From positions 1 to 62,972 of the forward strand of contig JALHLK010000001.1 in assembly GCA_022844565.1 (NCBI GenBank): a stretch of DNA of 62,972 nucleotides, given 5' to 3'. The translations under genes were made by a program, and so were the position numbers. Positions 52,264 to 61,931 of the stretch are shown here, piece by piece. This DNA is from Saprospiraceae bacterium. Lineage in GTDB: Bacteria > Bacteroidota > Bacteroidia > Chitinophagales > Saprospiraceae. A model generated the notes under the pieces. It was not told the DNA's origin. It saw only the letters and a list, made by a program, of their open reading frames with translations, and searched no databases. The first letter of the stretch is position 1. Every line of letters begins with the position of its first letter.

Positions 52264-54066
52264 ATGTTAAGGAAAATTATACCAATTATACTATTTTTAT
52301 TTTCAAGTTATCTCGTGAGTGCACAAGAATCAAGACTCGCAGATATTTACTACAATGATGGTGAGTTTGAAAAAGCTGCCATGATTTATAAGTCTTTGTA
52401 TGAAAAAAACAAAGGAGTTGTCTTATATTTTCAAAAGTACACGGACTGTCTTATCTCATTAAGAAACTTTGAAGATGCCGAAAAAGCATTAACTTCAGAG
52501 ATAAAATCAAGGCCATACGATGCCACATTGCTTGTCACACTTGGTAACTTGAAATCAAAAATGGGAGAGGAAGAGAAGGCTAAAAAATATTATGAAGATG
52601 CAGTTAAAAATTCTGCAGACCCATCTCAGACAGAGTTGATTGCTAGAACCTTTCTTTCTTTAGGTTTAAATGAATACGGTGCCAAAGTGTATGAAAATGC
52701 ACAAGTCAAAATGAAAGACAATAAATATTATGCCTATTCCTTAGCTGAAATATATCGTCGAATTGGTGACACTAATAAAATGATTGACAACTATTTGTTG
52801 AGTGTAGAGTCCTTTGGCAATAATCTAAACTATATGAAAACTATTTTCGAGCGGTTTTTGAGTTTAGATGAAATAGCCCTACTTCAAACCAAACTTTATG
52901 AAGTCATACAAAAAGAACCAAATCAAGTCTTGTATTATGAACTATTGGAGTGGTCTATGTTATTTCAAAAGCAATATAAGAAAGCTTTACGTCAAGCAAG
53001 GTCATTGGATAGACAATTGAATGAGAATGGAGCTCGAGTTTTTAATATTGCCAATATAGCCTATAGTGATAAAGATTTTGATACTGCCATAGAAGGTTTT
53101 CAATACATCACGGACAATATGGCTGTCAATAGTAGTTATTACTTAGATGCCAAAAGGTCGTTACTTAACGCAAAAAGAGAAAAAGTAGTTGGAGGATACA
53201 ATTATAAGAAGGAGGATTTGTTTTCACTTAAGGAAGAATACCTTAAATTTCTCAATGAATATGGGAGAAATTCTCAGACCGCTTTGTTGATGACAGAATA
53301 CGCTGACTTCGAAGCATTATTTTTAAATAACCTAGAAGAAGCAAAAGTCATCCTCCACGAAGTTATATCTTTTGGTGGTGTCCAACCCCAAGATATTGCA
53401 AACGCTAAGCTTAAATTGGGTGACTATTACCTAATAGAAGAAGATAGGTGGGAGGCTACACTCCTCTATTCTCAAGTCGATAAAGCTTTTAAAGAAGGTG
53501 TACTAGGTGAGCAGGCTAGGTACAAAAATGCACGTTTATCTTATTTTACTGGCGACTTTGAGTGGGCTCAAAAACAGTTTGATATCCTAAAATCAGCAAC
53601 ATCTCGGTTAATTTCAAATGATGCAATAGATTTATCTGTATTCATTATGGACAATTTAAATTTGGATACTACGGCAGTACCCCTTGAGATTTTTGCAAAG
53701 GCAGAGCTCCTGGTTTTTCAAAATCAACTTGATGCAGCTATCAGTACGCTTGATTCGGTTTCTGTCAAATTTCCTGAACATTCACTTGTTGATGATATAC
53801 TCTACACCAAAGCCCAAATATTAAAAAAGAAGCTAAAACCAATGGAGGCTGCTAAACTTTATGAAGAAATAATCGCAAAATACCCCGAAGAAATAAGGTG
53901 TGATAATGCCATGTATGATCTTGCTTGGATGAATGAAACCGTATTTAACAATACAGAAAAAGCGAAAGAATTGTATTTCAAAATATTTACTGATTATGCT
54001 TCTAGCACATTTGCAGTAGATGCAAGGAAGCGATACCGATTACTAAGAGGAGATAGCGTACAATAA
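52264..54066 (+). CDS. Secreted TPR-repeat protein
   Basis: The ~600-residue protein has a signal peptide (LRKIIPIILFLFSSYLVSAQ; ATG at 52264 or 52261) and TPR-like helical repeats over nearly its full length (ADIYYNDGEFEKAAMIYKSL, LGNLKSKMGEEEKAKKYYED, AAKLYEEIIAKYPEEIRCDN). The last repeats are of the YfiO/YbgF-like type (LAWMNETVFNNTEKAKELYF). It should be periplasmic and act as a scaffold; partner unknown. Confidence 0.8.
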   Translation: MLRKIIPIILFLFSSYLVSAQESRLADIYYNDGEFEKAAMIYKSLYEKNKGVVLYFQKYTDCLISLRNFEDAEKALTSEIKSRPYDATLLVTLGNLKSKMGEEEKAKKYYEDAVKNSADPSQTELIARTFLSLGLNEYGAKVYENAQVKMKDNKYYAYSLAEIYRRIGDTNKMIDNYLLSVESFGNNLNYMKTIFERFLSLDEIALLQTKLYEVIQKEPNQVLYYELLEWSMLFQKQYKKALRQARSLDRQLNENGARVFNIANIAYSDKDFDTAIEGFQYITDNMAVNSSYYLDAKRSLLNAKREKVVGGYNYKKEDLFSLKEEYLKFLNEYGRNSQTALLMTEYADFEALFLNNLEEAKVILHEVISFGGVQPQDIANAKLKLGDYYLIEEDRWEATLLYSQVDKAFKEGVLGEQARYKNARLSYFTGDFEWAQKQFDILKSATSRLISNDAIDLSVFIMDNLNLDTTAVPLEIFAKAELLVFQNQLDAAISTLDSVSVKFPEHSLVDDILYTKAQILKKKLKPMEAAKLYEEIIAKYPEEIRCDNAMYDLAWMNETVFNNTEKAKELYFKIFTDYASSTFAVDARKRYRLLRGDSVQ

Positions 54067-54078
54067 AGGTTTTAACCA

Positions 54079-55275
54079 TTAAAACCCTAGTGTCTTATAT
54101 TTTTTTATACCCTCAGCAAGGCATACCAAAGCATCTGACAGATCATGTTCGTTTAAAATGTAAGCTATTCTCACTTGGTCCAAACCATAGGCTCTATGAA
54201 AATAAAATCCTGAACCAGGTGCAAACATCACCGTCTTACCTTCATGATTGAAGCTCTCCAACATCCACTGACAAAAATGGTTAGCATCTTTAAGCGGTAA
54301 AGCTGTCATATTATAAAATGCAGCCTTGGGTTTGTAGCAATTTACTCCTTCAATGGCTTTCAACCCATTATAAAGAACCTCCCTTCTTTTTCTATATTCC
54401 TCTTTGGCTTTAGGTATGTAATCTTCAGCATAATCATAACATACCTCAGCTAGTTTTTGTCCATAATAAGGTGGACATAATCTTAATTGTGCATATTTTT
54501 CTACTACTTTTTGGATAGCTTTATTTTTGGTCACCAAAAATCCAACTCTTGCCCCACACGAACTAAATACTTTAGAAATAGAATCAATTACAATAATGTG
54601 CTCACTCATTTCATCAAAAGTAAGTACAGAAGTAAATACCTCATCATAACAAAATTCTCGATACACTTCGTCTACGATCAAGTATAGATCATATTTTTTA
54701 ACCAATTCTAGTAACTGCTCTAACTCTGCTTTTGAATATAGGCAGCCCGTAGGATTACCTGGATTACAAAGGAATATTGCCTTTGTTTTAGGTGTAATTA
54801 GTTCTTCAAACTTTTCGACAGTAGGAAGCGCAAATTCACTTTCTATAGATGAGGGTATTGGGACAATTTTTATACTACTTGTATGGCCAAAACCAATATA
54901 ATTAGCATAGAATGGTTCGGGTATAATGACTTCGTCAAATTCGTCACAACATGAAAATAAAGCAAATAGTATAGCTTCAGATGCACCTGTTGTAACAAAA
55001 ATATCTTCACTATTTACAGAAATGCCAAGCTTAGTGTAGTAATTAGCTACCCTCGACCGCAGTGTTGGTAGCCCTTCAGAAGGGCCGTAGGGTATGATAG
55101 ATTCTTTGTTCGATCTTATAGCCTCTAGAGCTTGTGGAGGAGTCTCTATATCCGGTTGTCCAATGTTTAAATGAAAAACGTGGGTACCAGCCTCTTTTGC
55201 TTTTCTAGCATAGGGCATAAGTACTCGTATGGGTGAGTGATTTAATGTTTCTCCTCTTTTAGAATGTACAGGCAT
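54079..55275 (-). CDS. PLP-dependent aminotransferase, class I/II
   Basis: The 398-residue protein has fold-type I aminotransferase blocks: NIGQPDIETPP, the NPGNPTG motif, LIVDEVYREF, the Schiff-base Lys in SISKVFSSCGARVGF and a substrate-carboxylate Arg near RIAYIL. It resembles the aspartate/aromatic aminotransferase subgroup of AspC-like archaeal/bacterial enzymes. Substrate cannot be fixed from sequence. Single gene, converging with the TPR gene (12-base gap). Confidence 0.9.
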   Translation of the reverse strand: MPVHSKRGETLNHSPIRVLMPYARKAKEAGTHVFHLNIGQPDIETPPQALEAIRSNKESIIPYGPSEGLPTLRSRVANYYTKLGISVNSEDIFVTTGASEAILFALFSCCDEFDEVIIPEPFYANYIGFGHTSSIKIVPIPSSIESEFALPTVEKFEELITPKTKAIFLCNPGNPTGCLYSKAELEQLLELVKKYDLYLIVDEVYREFCYDEVFTSVLTFDEMSEHIIVIDSISKVFSSCGARVGFLVTKNKAIQKVVEKYAQLRLCPPYYGQKLAEVCYDYAEDYIPKAKEEYRKRREVLYNGLKAIEGVNCYKPKAAFYNMTALPLKDANHFCQWMLESFNHEGKTVMFAPGSGFYFHRAYGLDQVRIAYILNEHDLSDALVCLAEGIKKYKTLGF

Positions 55276-55485
55276 GTTTTATTAATATATCGTTTTGCAA
55301 TTTGTTGCGCAAAGATGGTAAAAGAGAATAATATTTGGTGAATAATTCTTTAATTTATGTTTTAAAAATCACCAAAAAAGTGATAACTGTATAGATATTT
55401 TGATTTTTGAACAACAAATTCTATTCTTGTTGATATAAATTTTATTTCAATTTTCAAATTTCTTAGATTTTTTGGTTAAAATCAA

Positions 55486-55493
55486 TATATTTG
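55486..55493 (+). promoter_or_regulatory. TAnnTTTG -7 box before the epimerase gene
   Basis: TATATTTG ends 20 bases before ATG 55514 and argues for that start rather than a GTG/ATG-like start at 55472, which would lie upstream of the promoter. Confidence 0.45.
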
Positions 55494-55513
55494 CTCTAAC
55501 AAGAAAATATAAT

Positions 55514-56620
55514 ATGATTGACAAAATTGAGATATACGGTATACAAATAGAACTCAATGAACCATTTGTGATATCAAAAGGAGCTTTAAGTCATGCACGA
55601 AATACGGTCGTTAAAATTTATGACCATCAAGGAATTTATGGAATAGGAGAATGCTGTCCTTTTAGATCTATTCATGGAGAAACTCAAGCTGGTACAATTG
55701 CTTTCGCTAAAGACTTGGCAGAAGCACTTATTGGCAAAAATCCAGAAGAAATTCATAATCTTGTTCACTTGATGAATAAGATGATCGTAGGTAACGCTTC
55801 TATAAAAAGTGCCGTGGACATGGCATTGTATGATTTAAACGCAAAGAATGCTGGAAAACCTCTTTATGCATTTCTAGGAGGTTCAAAAGATAAAAAAATT
55901 GTTACAGATAACACGGTTAGTTTACTATCGGAAGATAAAATGGTGGCTAAAGCTGAAAAATTTGTAGATCAGGGATTTAAAATACTAAAAATTAAAATAG
56001 GAGATAGACCTGGGACGAATGATGTAAGTCGAATCAAAGCCATCAGAAAAGCAGTAGGTGAACATATAACTTTAAGGGTGGATGCTAACCAAGGTTGGAG
56101 CTATGTTGACGCCAAAAAAGCTTTATTTGGAATGGTAGATTATAACATAGAGCATTGCGAAGAGCCGGTACATGCTAATAATATAATAGACCAAGCTCGA
56201 TTGGTAGCCATTTCTCCAATTCCATTGATGGCTGATGAAGCAGTGTTTAATCACGTTGACGCATTAAGGGTAATACGAAATAAGGCAGCAGATTTAATCA
56301 ATATCAAGTTGGGTAAGTCTGGAGGAATTTATAATGCTATGAAAATTGCCGCTATTGCAGAAGCAGCTGATATGAATTGCCAATTGGGTTGCTTTTCAGA
56401 ATCAAGATTAGGGATAAGTGCTATGGCTCATTTTGATCTAGCTTGGAACAATATTTTGTACCATGACCTAGATTCTCCTTTGATGCTTTCAGAAGACCCT
56501 GTTGTTGGCGGCATAACGTATAATGCTGATTGGTCGATAAATATTACAGAAACACCTGGACACGGTGCAGATTTTGACCCAGCGTTCTTAGCCAGATTTC
56601 CAAAAATAGAAATAAAATAA
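55514..56620 (+). CDS. Enolase-superfamily dipeptide epimerase-like protein
   Basis: Start 55514 (MIDKIEIYG) gives ~368 residues. Muconate-lactonizing subgroup features are visible: catalytic Lys pair region LKIKIGDRPG (KxK), metal ligands in LRVDANQGW, HCEEPV and MADEAVF, and the second Lys in INIKLGKSGG. These fit L-Ala-D/L-Glu or related dipeptide epimerases, which recycle cell-wall peptides, but specificity is not certain. Co-directional with DUF4286 (1-base gap) and two oxidoreductases. Confidence 0.85.
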   Translation: MIDKIEIYGIQIELNEPFVISKGALSHARNTVVKIYDHQGIYGIGECCPFRSIHGETQAGTIAFAKDLAEALIGKNPEEIHNLVHLMNKMIVGNASIKSAVDMALYDLNAKNAGKPLYAFLGGSKDKKIVTDNTVSLLSEDKMVAKAEKFVDQGFKILKIKIGDRPGTNDVSRIKAIRKAVGEHITLRVDANQGWSYVDAKKALFGMVDYNIEHCEEPVHANNIIDQARLVAISPIPLMADEAVFNHVDALRVIRNKAADLINIKLGKSGGIYNAMKIAAIAEAADMNCQLGCFSESRLGISAMAHFDLAWNNILYHDLDSPLMLSEDPVVGGITYNADWSINITETPGHGADFDPAFLARFPKIEIK

Positions 56621-56621
56621 A

Positions 56622-56939
56622 TTGAAAAGACTATTATACAATACTACGTATCATGTTGCTCACGAAATTGTAGATGAATGGGAAGTTTGGATGATCAATG
56701 AATTTATTCCTATGATTTTGACTGCTGAAGGTTTTAACAGTCATAAGTTATTGAAAATCATGACAGATGACCAACATGGGGGAATTTCTTTTGCTATGCA
56801 ATTGATGGTGAATAATATCGATGATCTGGTCAATTATCAAGAAGGTATTAAAAAACAATTGATTGCTGATATGAATAGCAAATGGGGTGAAAAATGTTTA
56901 ACTTTTGCAACGTTAATGGAGGTAGTTGATGAGGGTTAA
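56622..56939 (+). CDS. DUF4286 family protein
   Basis: The 105-residue protein matches DUF4286: LYNTTYHVAHEIVDEWEVWM, EFIPMIL and a C-terminal WGEKCLTFATLMEVV. The start must be the TTG at 56622, one base after the preceding stop; no ATG lies before the conserved YNTTYHV segment. Function unknown. Probably translationally coupled to the epimerase gene. Confidence 0.8.
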   Translation: MKRLLYNTTYHVAHEIVDEWEVWMINEFIPMILTAEGFNSHKLLKIMTDDQHGGISFAMQLMVNNIDDLVNYQEGIKKQLIADMNSKWGEKCLTFATLMEVVDEG

Positions 56940-56999
56940 ATCTATAAATTTCGTTTTAATTTAAAGTTATATTTCTAAATACATCAAATCGTTAAAAAA

Positions 57000-58337
57000 A
57001 TGGATAAAACTAGAAGAACATTCGTAAAGAATACAGCTTTAGGAAGCTTAGCTATGAGTATGTCAGCATACAGCTATAGGCGTATCATGGGAGCTAATGA
57101 TAGAGTAAGAGTGGGATGTGTTGGTTTTTCAGATAGGTATAGAAGTTCACTTTTTCCACCATTTAAAAAGTTACATAAGGAAATGAACTTTGAGCTGACT
57201 GGTCTATCTGATATTTGGAACAAAAGGACAGATGAAGGTGGGAAGTTTTTCGAAAAAGAATTGGGAAATAAAGTGACCATTTTTAGAAACAATGATGAGT
57301 TATATGATTCAAAATCAGTTGATGCTGTTTTTATTTCGACGGCTGACTTTCAGCACGCTGTTCATACGATAGAAGCTGTTCGAGCTGGATGTGACGTATA
57401 TGCAGAAAAGCCGCTTGCAGAGACAATGGAAGATAATCGCAATCTATTAAAAGCGGTGAAAGCGAGCAAACAAGTATTTTCTGTCGGATCTCAAAGAAGA
57501 TCGGGACCTAACTATCATCAGGCAAAGGATTTTATTAATTCTGGACAATTTGGACCCATTGTGATGGTGGAGCTCTTTTGGAATGTTAACCAGCCGGGTC
57601 GATGGAGAAGACCAGATTTGGTAGCAGGATTAAAGGAAAGTGATGTAGATTGGACAAGATATCAGATTAATAGACCTAAGACTGCTTTTGATCCAAGGAA
57701 ATATTTGGAGTACAGATTGTTTTGGCCTTATTCTTCAGGTATTCCTGGTCAGTGGATGGCTCACCAGATTGATACTGTACATTGGTTTAGTGGATTCCAA
57801 TATCCTAGAAGCGTTGTAGCTAATGGAGGAATATATCAATGGAAAGATGGAAGAACAAATGCAGATACAATGGCCGTAACATTTGATTACGGTCCTCTAA
57901 ATGATAAATCAAGCGGTTTTCAAGTGATATATCTCAGTAGATTTTCCAACTCTGCTGCCGGAGTGAAAGAATTATACTACTCAAATGCAGGTATGATCAA
58001 TCTGGATACGAATGAGATTTCGAGTGAAGGTGGATTGAGAAAAAGAGAGGCCGAAGCCATGGGTTTAAAAGAAAATTTACTCAGCCCTAGAAAACTAGCG
58101 GGAGAAAGTGCGGCTTCTGATGCTGTGATGGGTAATGATCCAATGACTTTTTTGCATGTCAAAAACTGGATGGAGTGTGTGAGAGATAGAAAAGAAACCA
58201 ATGCCCCAATAGAAGTAGGGTATAGTCAATCGATAGCAACTATTATGTCCAATGCTGCATACAGAACTGGCCAAAAGGTAGAATTTGATCCTAAAAGGCA
58301 AGAAGTGATTGCTGGTGGTAAGATTTTTAAGTACTAG
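57000..58337 (+). CDS. Gfo/Idh/MocA-family oxidoreductase with Tat signal
   Basis: The 445-residue protein begins with a twin-arginine signal (TRRTFVKNTALGSLAMS), so it should be exported folded, with its NAD(P) cofactor. A Rossmann domain (VRVGCVGFSDRYRSS), the EKPLAETMED catalytic Lys region, and a C-terminal GFO domain (WTRYQINRP, FWPYSSGIPGQWMAHQIDTVHWFSG) follow. Such exported oxidoreductases of Bacteroidota act on sugars or glycosides; substrate unknown. Confidence 0.88.
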   Translation: MDKTRRTFVKNTALGSLAMSMSAYSYRRIMGANDRVRVGCVGFSDRYRSSLFPPFKKLHKEMNFELTGLSDIWNKRTDEGGKFFEKELGNKVTIFRNNDELYDSKSVDAVFISTADFQHAVHTIEAVRAGCDVYAEKPLAETMEDNRNLLKAVKASKQVFSVGSQRRSGPNYHQAKDFINSGQFGPIVMVELFWNVNQPGRWRRPDLVAGLKESDVDWTRYQINRPKTAFDPRKYLEYRLFWPYSSGIPGQWMAHQIDTVHWFSGFQYPRSVVANGGIYQWKDGRTNADTMAVTFDYGPLNDKSSGFQVIYLSRFSNSAAGVKELYYSNAGMINLDTNEISSEGGLRKREAEAMGLKENLLSPRKLAGESAASDAVMGNDPMTFLHVKNWMECVRDRKETNAPIEVGYSQSIATIMSNAAYRTGQKVEFDPKRQEVIAGGKIFKY

Positions 58338-58355
58338 ATTTTTATTTGGTCTTTT

Positions 58356-59369
58356 ATGAATAAAAAAATACGTGTTGGAATTATAGGTTTTGGATTGTCG
58401 GGAAGGTATTTACAAGGTCCTTTTTTTGATGAACATGATGGCTTTGAGTTATCGGCTTTTGTCACTAAAAATAATGATCCAACGCTGGTTTTTTCAAAAG
58501 TAAAACATTACCGATCTGCGGAGGAATTAATCAGTGATCCTGATATTGACTTAATCAGTGTCTGTTCACCAAATGAAACCCACTATGCTCTTACAAAGCA
58601 AATTTTAGCTTCAGGTAAACATGTTCTGGTCGAAAAACCATTTGTTGCAGATGTCTATCAAGCACAAGAGTTGTTCGATCTTGCTGATGCGTTAAAGTTG
58701 AAAATTTACGTTTTTCAAAACAGGAGGTTTGATAGTGACTTTTTGACCGTAGAGAAGATTTTGGAATCAAAGGTCTTGGGTGAATTAAAGTCGCTCGATA
58801 TTTACTTTCATAGGAATAAACCTTTGCCGAACCCTAAAAAATGGAAAGAAATTGCAGCACCTTCGACGGGTATATTGTATGACTTAGGCTCACATATTTT
58901 AGATCAAGCACTCAGCCTATTTGGAAGACCAAAATCATGGTATGGACAAGTATTTACAGAAAGAGAAGTGTCAGATATAGATGATGCCTTTATGATTTGG
59001 CTTGATTACGGGGATAAAAAAGTATGTCTTAGAGCGTCAATGTTGATCAGTATTGAGCAGCCAAGATATATACTCGTTGGTACAAAGGCCATGGCAGTAA
59101 AGTATGGAATTGATATCCAGGAAGATCAACTGAAATTGGGTATGGAAGTTTCAAACCCGAAATTTGGTATCGAAGAAGAAAAGAATTCAATGACTATTTG
59201 TAAAGACGATACGATCACTAGGTTTGTAACTGAAAAAGGTAATTGGATGGCTTTATTTGAAAATTTATATCAAGTTATTGTAAATGACGAAAGTCCAATG
59301 ATATCAAGAGATCAAATTTTATTACAAATAGAAATTTTATCATCGGTGAAGAGGCAAGTTGATAAATGA
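58356..59369 (+). CDS. Gfo/Idh/MocA-family oxidoreductase (cytoplasmic)
   Basis: The 337-residue protein has a Rossmann N-terminus (RVGIIGFGLSGRYLQGPF), the EKPFVADVYQA catalytic Lys motif and a C-terminal GFO domain with the family DLGSHILDQAL block. It has no signal peptide. Some members reduce scyllo-inosose-type sugars. It follows the exported homologue by 18 bases, suggesting one handles a periplasmic and the other a cytoplasmic step of the same route (inference). Confidence 0.9.
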   Translation: MNKKIRVGIIGFGLSGRYLQGPFFDEHDGFELSAFVTKNNDPTLVFSKVKHYRSAEELISDPDIDLISVCSPNETHYALTKQILASGKHVLVEKPFVADVYQAQELFDLADALKLKIYVFQNRRFDSDFLTVEKILESKVLGELKSLDIYFHRNKPLPNPKKWKEIAAPSTGILYDLGSHILDQALSLFGRPKSWYGQVFTEREVSDIDDAFMIWLDYGDKKVCLRASMLISIEQPRYILVGTKAMAVKYGIDIQEDQLKLGMEVSNPKFGIEEEKNSMTICKDDTITRFVTEKGNWMALFENLYQVIVNDESPMISRDQILLQIEILSSVKRQVDK

Positions 59370-59463
59370 TTCTGCAATATGTTCATTTAGGCTTAAATAT
59401 AAGTGATTTATGAAAATGTAAAATTTATTTTCGTTCAAGATTCCAAGTTTTATTTTATATATG

Positions 59464-59471
59464 TAACTTTG
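59464..59471 (+). promoter_or_regulatory. TAnnTTTG -7 box of the GNAT pair
   Basis: TAACTTTG lies 42 bases before the 51-codon gene. A TTTG at -33 was not found. Confidence 0.45.
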
Positions 59472-59513
59472 TGACAGGAAAATATGTTATTTATTTTAAA
59501 TTAAATAAACATT

Positions 59514-59669
59514 ATGGCAATTACAATTAAATCTATACCTGTGCTTAAAGCTAAAGAAGCAAAAGTTTTTGAAAAGAAAATAGAGACTAATATTAGAAAA
59601 AAGTCTACCGTTAACTTTACCAAACAAACCTCTATGGCTACAGCTATATTAGAGAAAGCCAGTTTATAA
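59514..59669 (+). CDS. 51-residue predicted antitoxin-like protein
   Basis: This short frame encodes MAITIKSIPVLKAKEA, a basic helical middle, then VNFTKQTSMATAILEKASL and stop. It is preceded by a TAnnTTTG box, ends 5 bases before the GNAT gene start and has ordinary codon use. Position and size fit an antitoxin (or regulator) of the adjacent acetyltransferase, like those ahead of TacT-type enzymes, but it does not contain an obvious ribbon-helix-helix motif and I can only infer its role. Confidence 0.65.
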   Translation: MAITIKSIPVLKAKEAKVFEKKIETNIRKKSTVNFTKQTSMATAILEKASL

Positions 59670-59674
59670 ATAAC

Positions 59675-60304
59675 TTGAGTTTCCTCTTAGATAAATGTAC
59701 TTTAAAAGTATTTAACAATAGTCTTTTAGATTTTTGCCTCCCTTTTGATTGTGGAAATGACGATTTAAATGAGTTTTTCGCTAAAGATATTATTAATTAC
59801 TCAGCCCAATTGCTAGGTAAAAGCTATTGTTTTACCTTAGATGATGATCCAAGAATAATTATATGTGCTTTTACAATATCAAATGATAGCATTAAGACAA
59901 TAAACCTTCCAAACGGAAGAAAGAAAAAACTTACAAAAGTTATTCCTCGTGATAAGCAAATGCGAAGTTATCCTGCCGTTTTGATAGGAAGATTAGGTGT
60001 TAATAAATTCTATAGAAAAGATCTTGTTGGAAATCAGAGAGTTGCATATCAATTGATGGATTTCATTAAATCTTGGTTTGTTGATGAAAAAAATAAAACG
60101 GGCTGCAGATTTATAGTTGTAGATGCATATAATGAAAGCTATGTTATTAATTACTATGAGAAAAATGGATTTTTAATGCTCTTTGGCTCTGAAACCCAAG
60201 AAAAAGAATATTATGAACTTGATGCACATGATTTGTTAAGTACAAGATTAATGTATTTTGATCTTATCTTGTTACAGAGCACCAGTAAGCTTTCTGAAAA
60301 TTAA
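59675..60304 (+). CDS. GNAT-family N-acetyltransferase, toxin-like
   Basis: The ~209-residue protein has a start-proximal FDCGNDDLNEFFAKDI block typical of TacT/AtaT-like GNAT proteins (xFxCGxxxLNxF), a strand/turn ISNDSIK and LIGRLGVNKFYRKDLVGNQRVAYQLMDF acetyl-CoA site (R/Q-x-x-G-x-G/A variant), and a C-terminal FIVVDAYNESYVINYYEKNGF with Tyr. The start must be the TTG at 59675; no ATG precedes the first conserved strand. TacT-type enzymes acetylate aminoacyl-tRNA; whether this one does is untested. It is translationally coupled to the 51-aa gene. Confidence 0.85.
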   Translation: MSFLLDKCTLKVFNNSLLDFCLPFDCGNDDLNEFFAKDIINYSAQLLGKSYCFTLDDDPRIIICAFTISNDSIKTINLPNGRKKKLTKVIPRDKQMRSYPAVLIGRLGVNKFYRKDLVGNQRVAYQLMDFIKSWFVDEKNKTGCRFIVVDAYNESYVINYYEKNGFLMLFGSETQEKEYYELDAHDLLSTRLMYFDLILLQSTSKLSEN

Positions 60305-60357
60305 TTAAATTTAAATTTAAAAGTAAATAGGCCAAATAAATCTTTTGAATGACCTGC

Positions 60358-61782
60358 CTACAAATACTTCAACGTAAAATCCACAATTTTCTGCTTAAAG
60401 TCATTATAAGGAGGAACCAACCTATCCAACACTGTAGGATATTTTTGATTTAAGATAGATCTAGTATTACAAAAATCCTTAAATCCTTCGAATCCATGAG
60501 ATTTGCCTATTCCGGAGTTGTTAGAACCGCCAAACGGGAGATAATGATTATAAAAGTGGATCGCACAATGATTGATACAACCTCCTCCAGCTCTCGTATT
60601 ATTAATGATATAGTCTATTTTATCTTGATTTTGACTAAATACATATAAACTTAGCGGTTTTGGCTTGTCTTGAATATGTTTGATTACATCATTTATATTC
60701 TCATAGGCTATAATAGGCAAAATTGGACCAAAAATTTCTTCGTTCATGATTTCAGAATCCATGTTTATGTCTTTTAGAAGCGTTGGAGCAATATAATCAG
60801 TATTCTCATCTGTTTCACCACCGTGAATGATGACGGCACCATGATTGATTGCATCATTAAGTAGATTTTTTAGCCTAAGCGTGTGGCTGCTATCGGATAT
60901 TCTACAAAAGGATTCTGATTCTTTTGGCGTATTTCCAAAGAATTCTATAATTTTATTTTGTAATGCTTGAATTAGTGGTTCAAGCTTGGACTTATGAACA
61001 AATAAATAATCAGGAGCAATGCAAATCTGACCATTATTAGCAAATTTTGACTGACATATTCTAGAAGCAGCTAACTCAATATTTGCAGTTTCATCAACAA
61101 TTACAGGGGATTTGCCTCCTAGTTCCAATGTTACAGAAGTTAAATGTTTTGCAGCAGCAGACATAACGATTTTGCCAACCCTTGGTGATCCTGTAAAAAA
61201 AATGTGATTAAAAGGTAAGGTTAATAAATGGCTAGCTACATCCACATCTCCTTCGAATACTACGGCCTCATCTTGACTAAATACTTCTTCAACTATGCTT
61301 TTAATCAAACTCGAGCAATGAGGTGTTATCTCCGAAGGTTTTAGTATTACCGTATTTCCAGCTGCAATAGCCGAAACTAGGGGTATTAAGCTTAAGTTAA
61401 ACGGAAAATTCCAAGGAGAAATAATGAGAACAACTCCTTTCGATTCATACTTGTAGTAAGATTTTGAACCGAGTAAGGAGATAGGTGTTGATGCCTTTTG
61501 CTTTTTAAGCCATTTGCGTAAGTTCTTTTTGACATATTTTATTTCACTAATGATTGGGTAGATATCAACCATATCCGTTTCCAATGGGTGCCTTTTGAAA
61601 TCTGCCATCATAGCATTTTGAATAGAAGTTCTATTGTCCAAGATTACTTTTAGAAGTCTTGACAACTTTTGTATTCTTTCTTCAGGTAAAGTATTGCCAA
61701 CTTTATATTGGTTGCTTACTAAAGTTTCAAAAGCATTATTGATGTCAGTTTTATTCGCAGTAGCTTCTATTTGATTTGTCAT
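60358..61782 (-). CDS. Aldehyde dehydrogenase
   Basis: The 474-residue protein matches class-3-like NAD(P) aldehyde dehydrogenases: FPFNLSLIPLVSAIAAGN (cofactor region), FTGSPRVGKIV, the general-base Glu in TLELGGKSPVIV, catalytic Cys in NNGQICIAPDY and EEIFGPILPI. The C-terminal hydrophobic tail seen in membrane-bound fatty aldehyde dehydrogenases is short here. It oxidises aldehydes to acids; substrate not predictable. Single gene. Confidence 0.93.
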   Translation of the reverse strand: MTNQIEATANKTDINNAFETLVSNQYKVGNTLPEERIQKLSRLLKVILDNRTSIQNAMMADFKRHPLETDMVDIYPIISEIKYVKKNLRKWLKKQKASTPISLLGSKSYYKYESKGVVLIISPWNFPFNLSLIPLVSAIAAGNTVILKPSEITPHCSSLIKSIVEEVFSQDEAVVFEGDVDVASHLLTLPFNHIFFTGSPRVGKIVMSAAAKHLTSVTLELGGKSPVIVDETANIELAASRICQSKFANNGQICIAPDYLFVHKSKLEPLIQALQNKIIEFFGNTPKESESFCRISDSSHTLRLKNLLNDAINHGAVIIHGGETDENTDYIAPTLLKDINMDSEIMNEEIFGPILPIIAYENINDVIKHIQDKPKPLSLYVFSQNQDKIDYIINNTRAGGGCINHCAIHFYNHYLPFGGSNNSGIGKSHGFEGFKDFCNTRSILNQKYPTVLDRLVPPYNDFKQKIVDFTLKYL

Positions 61783-61931
61783 TATTTATCATTTAAAGTT
61801 CAAAGGTATAAACTTTCTTTTTTAAATGCAAGTAAGCGTTTTGGATACGATGTTCGTTCATTAAGATATATAGTATAAATGAGTTTTTTTTATTCATTAA
61901 ACAGTTGAAAAGTATCCATAAAACTAATATT

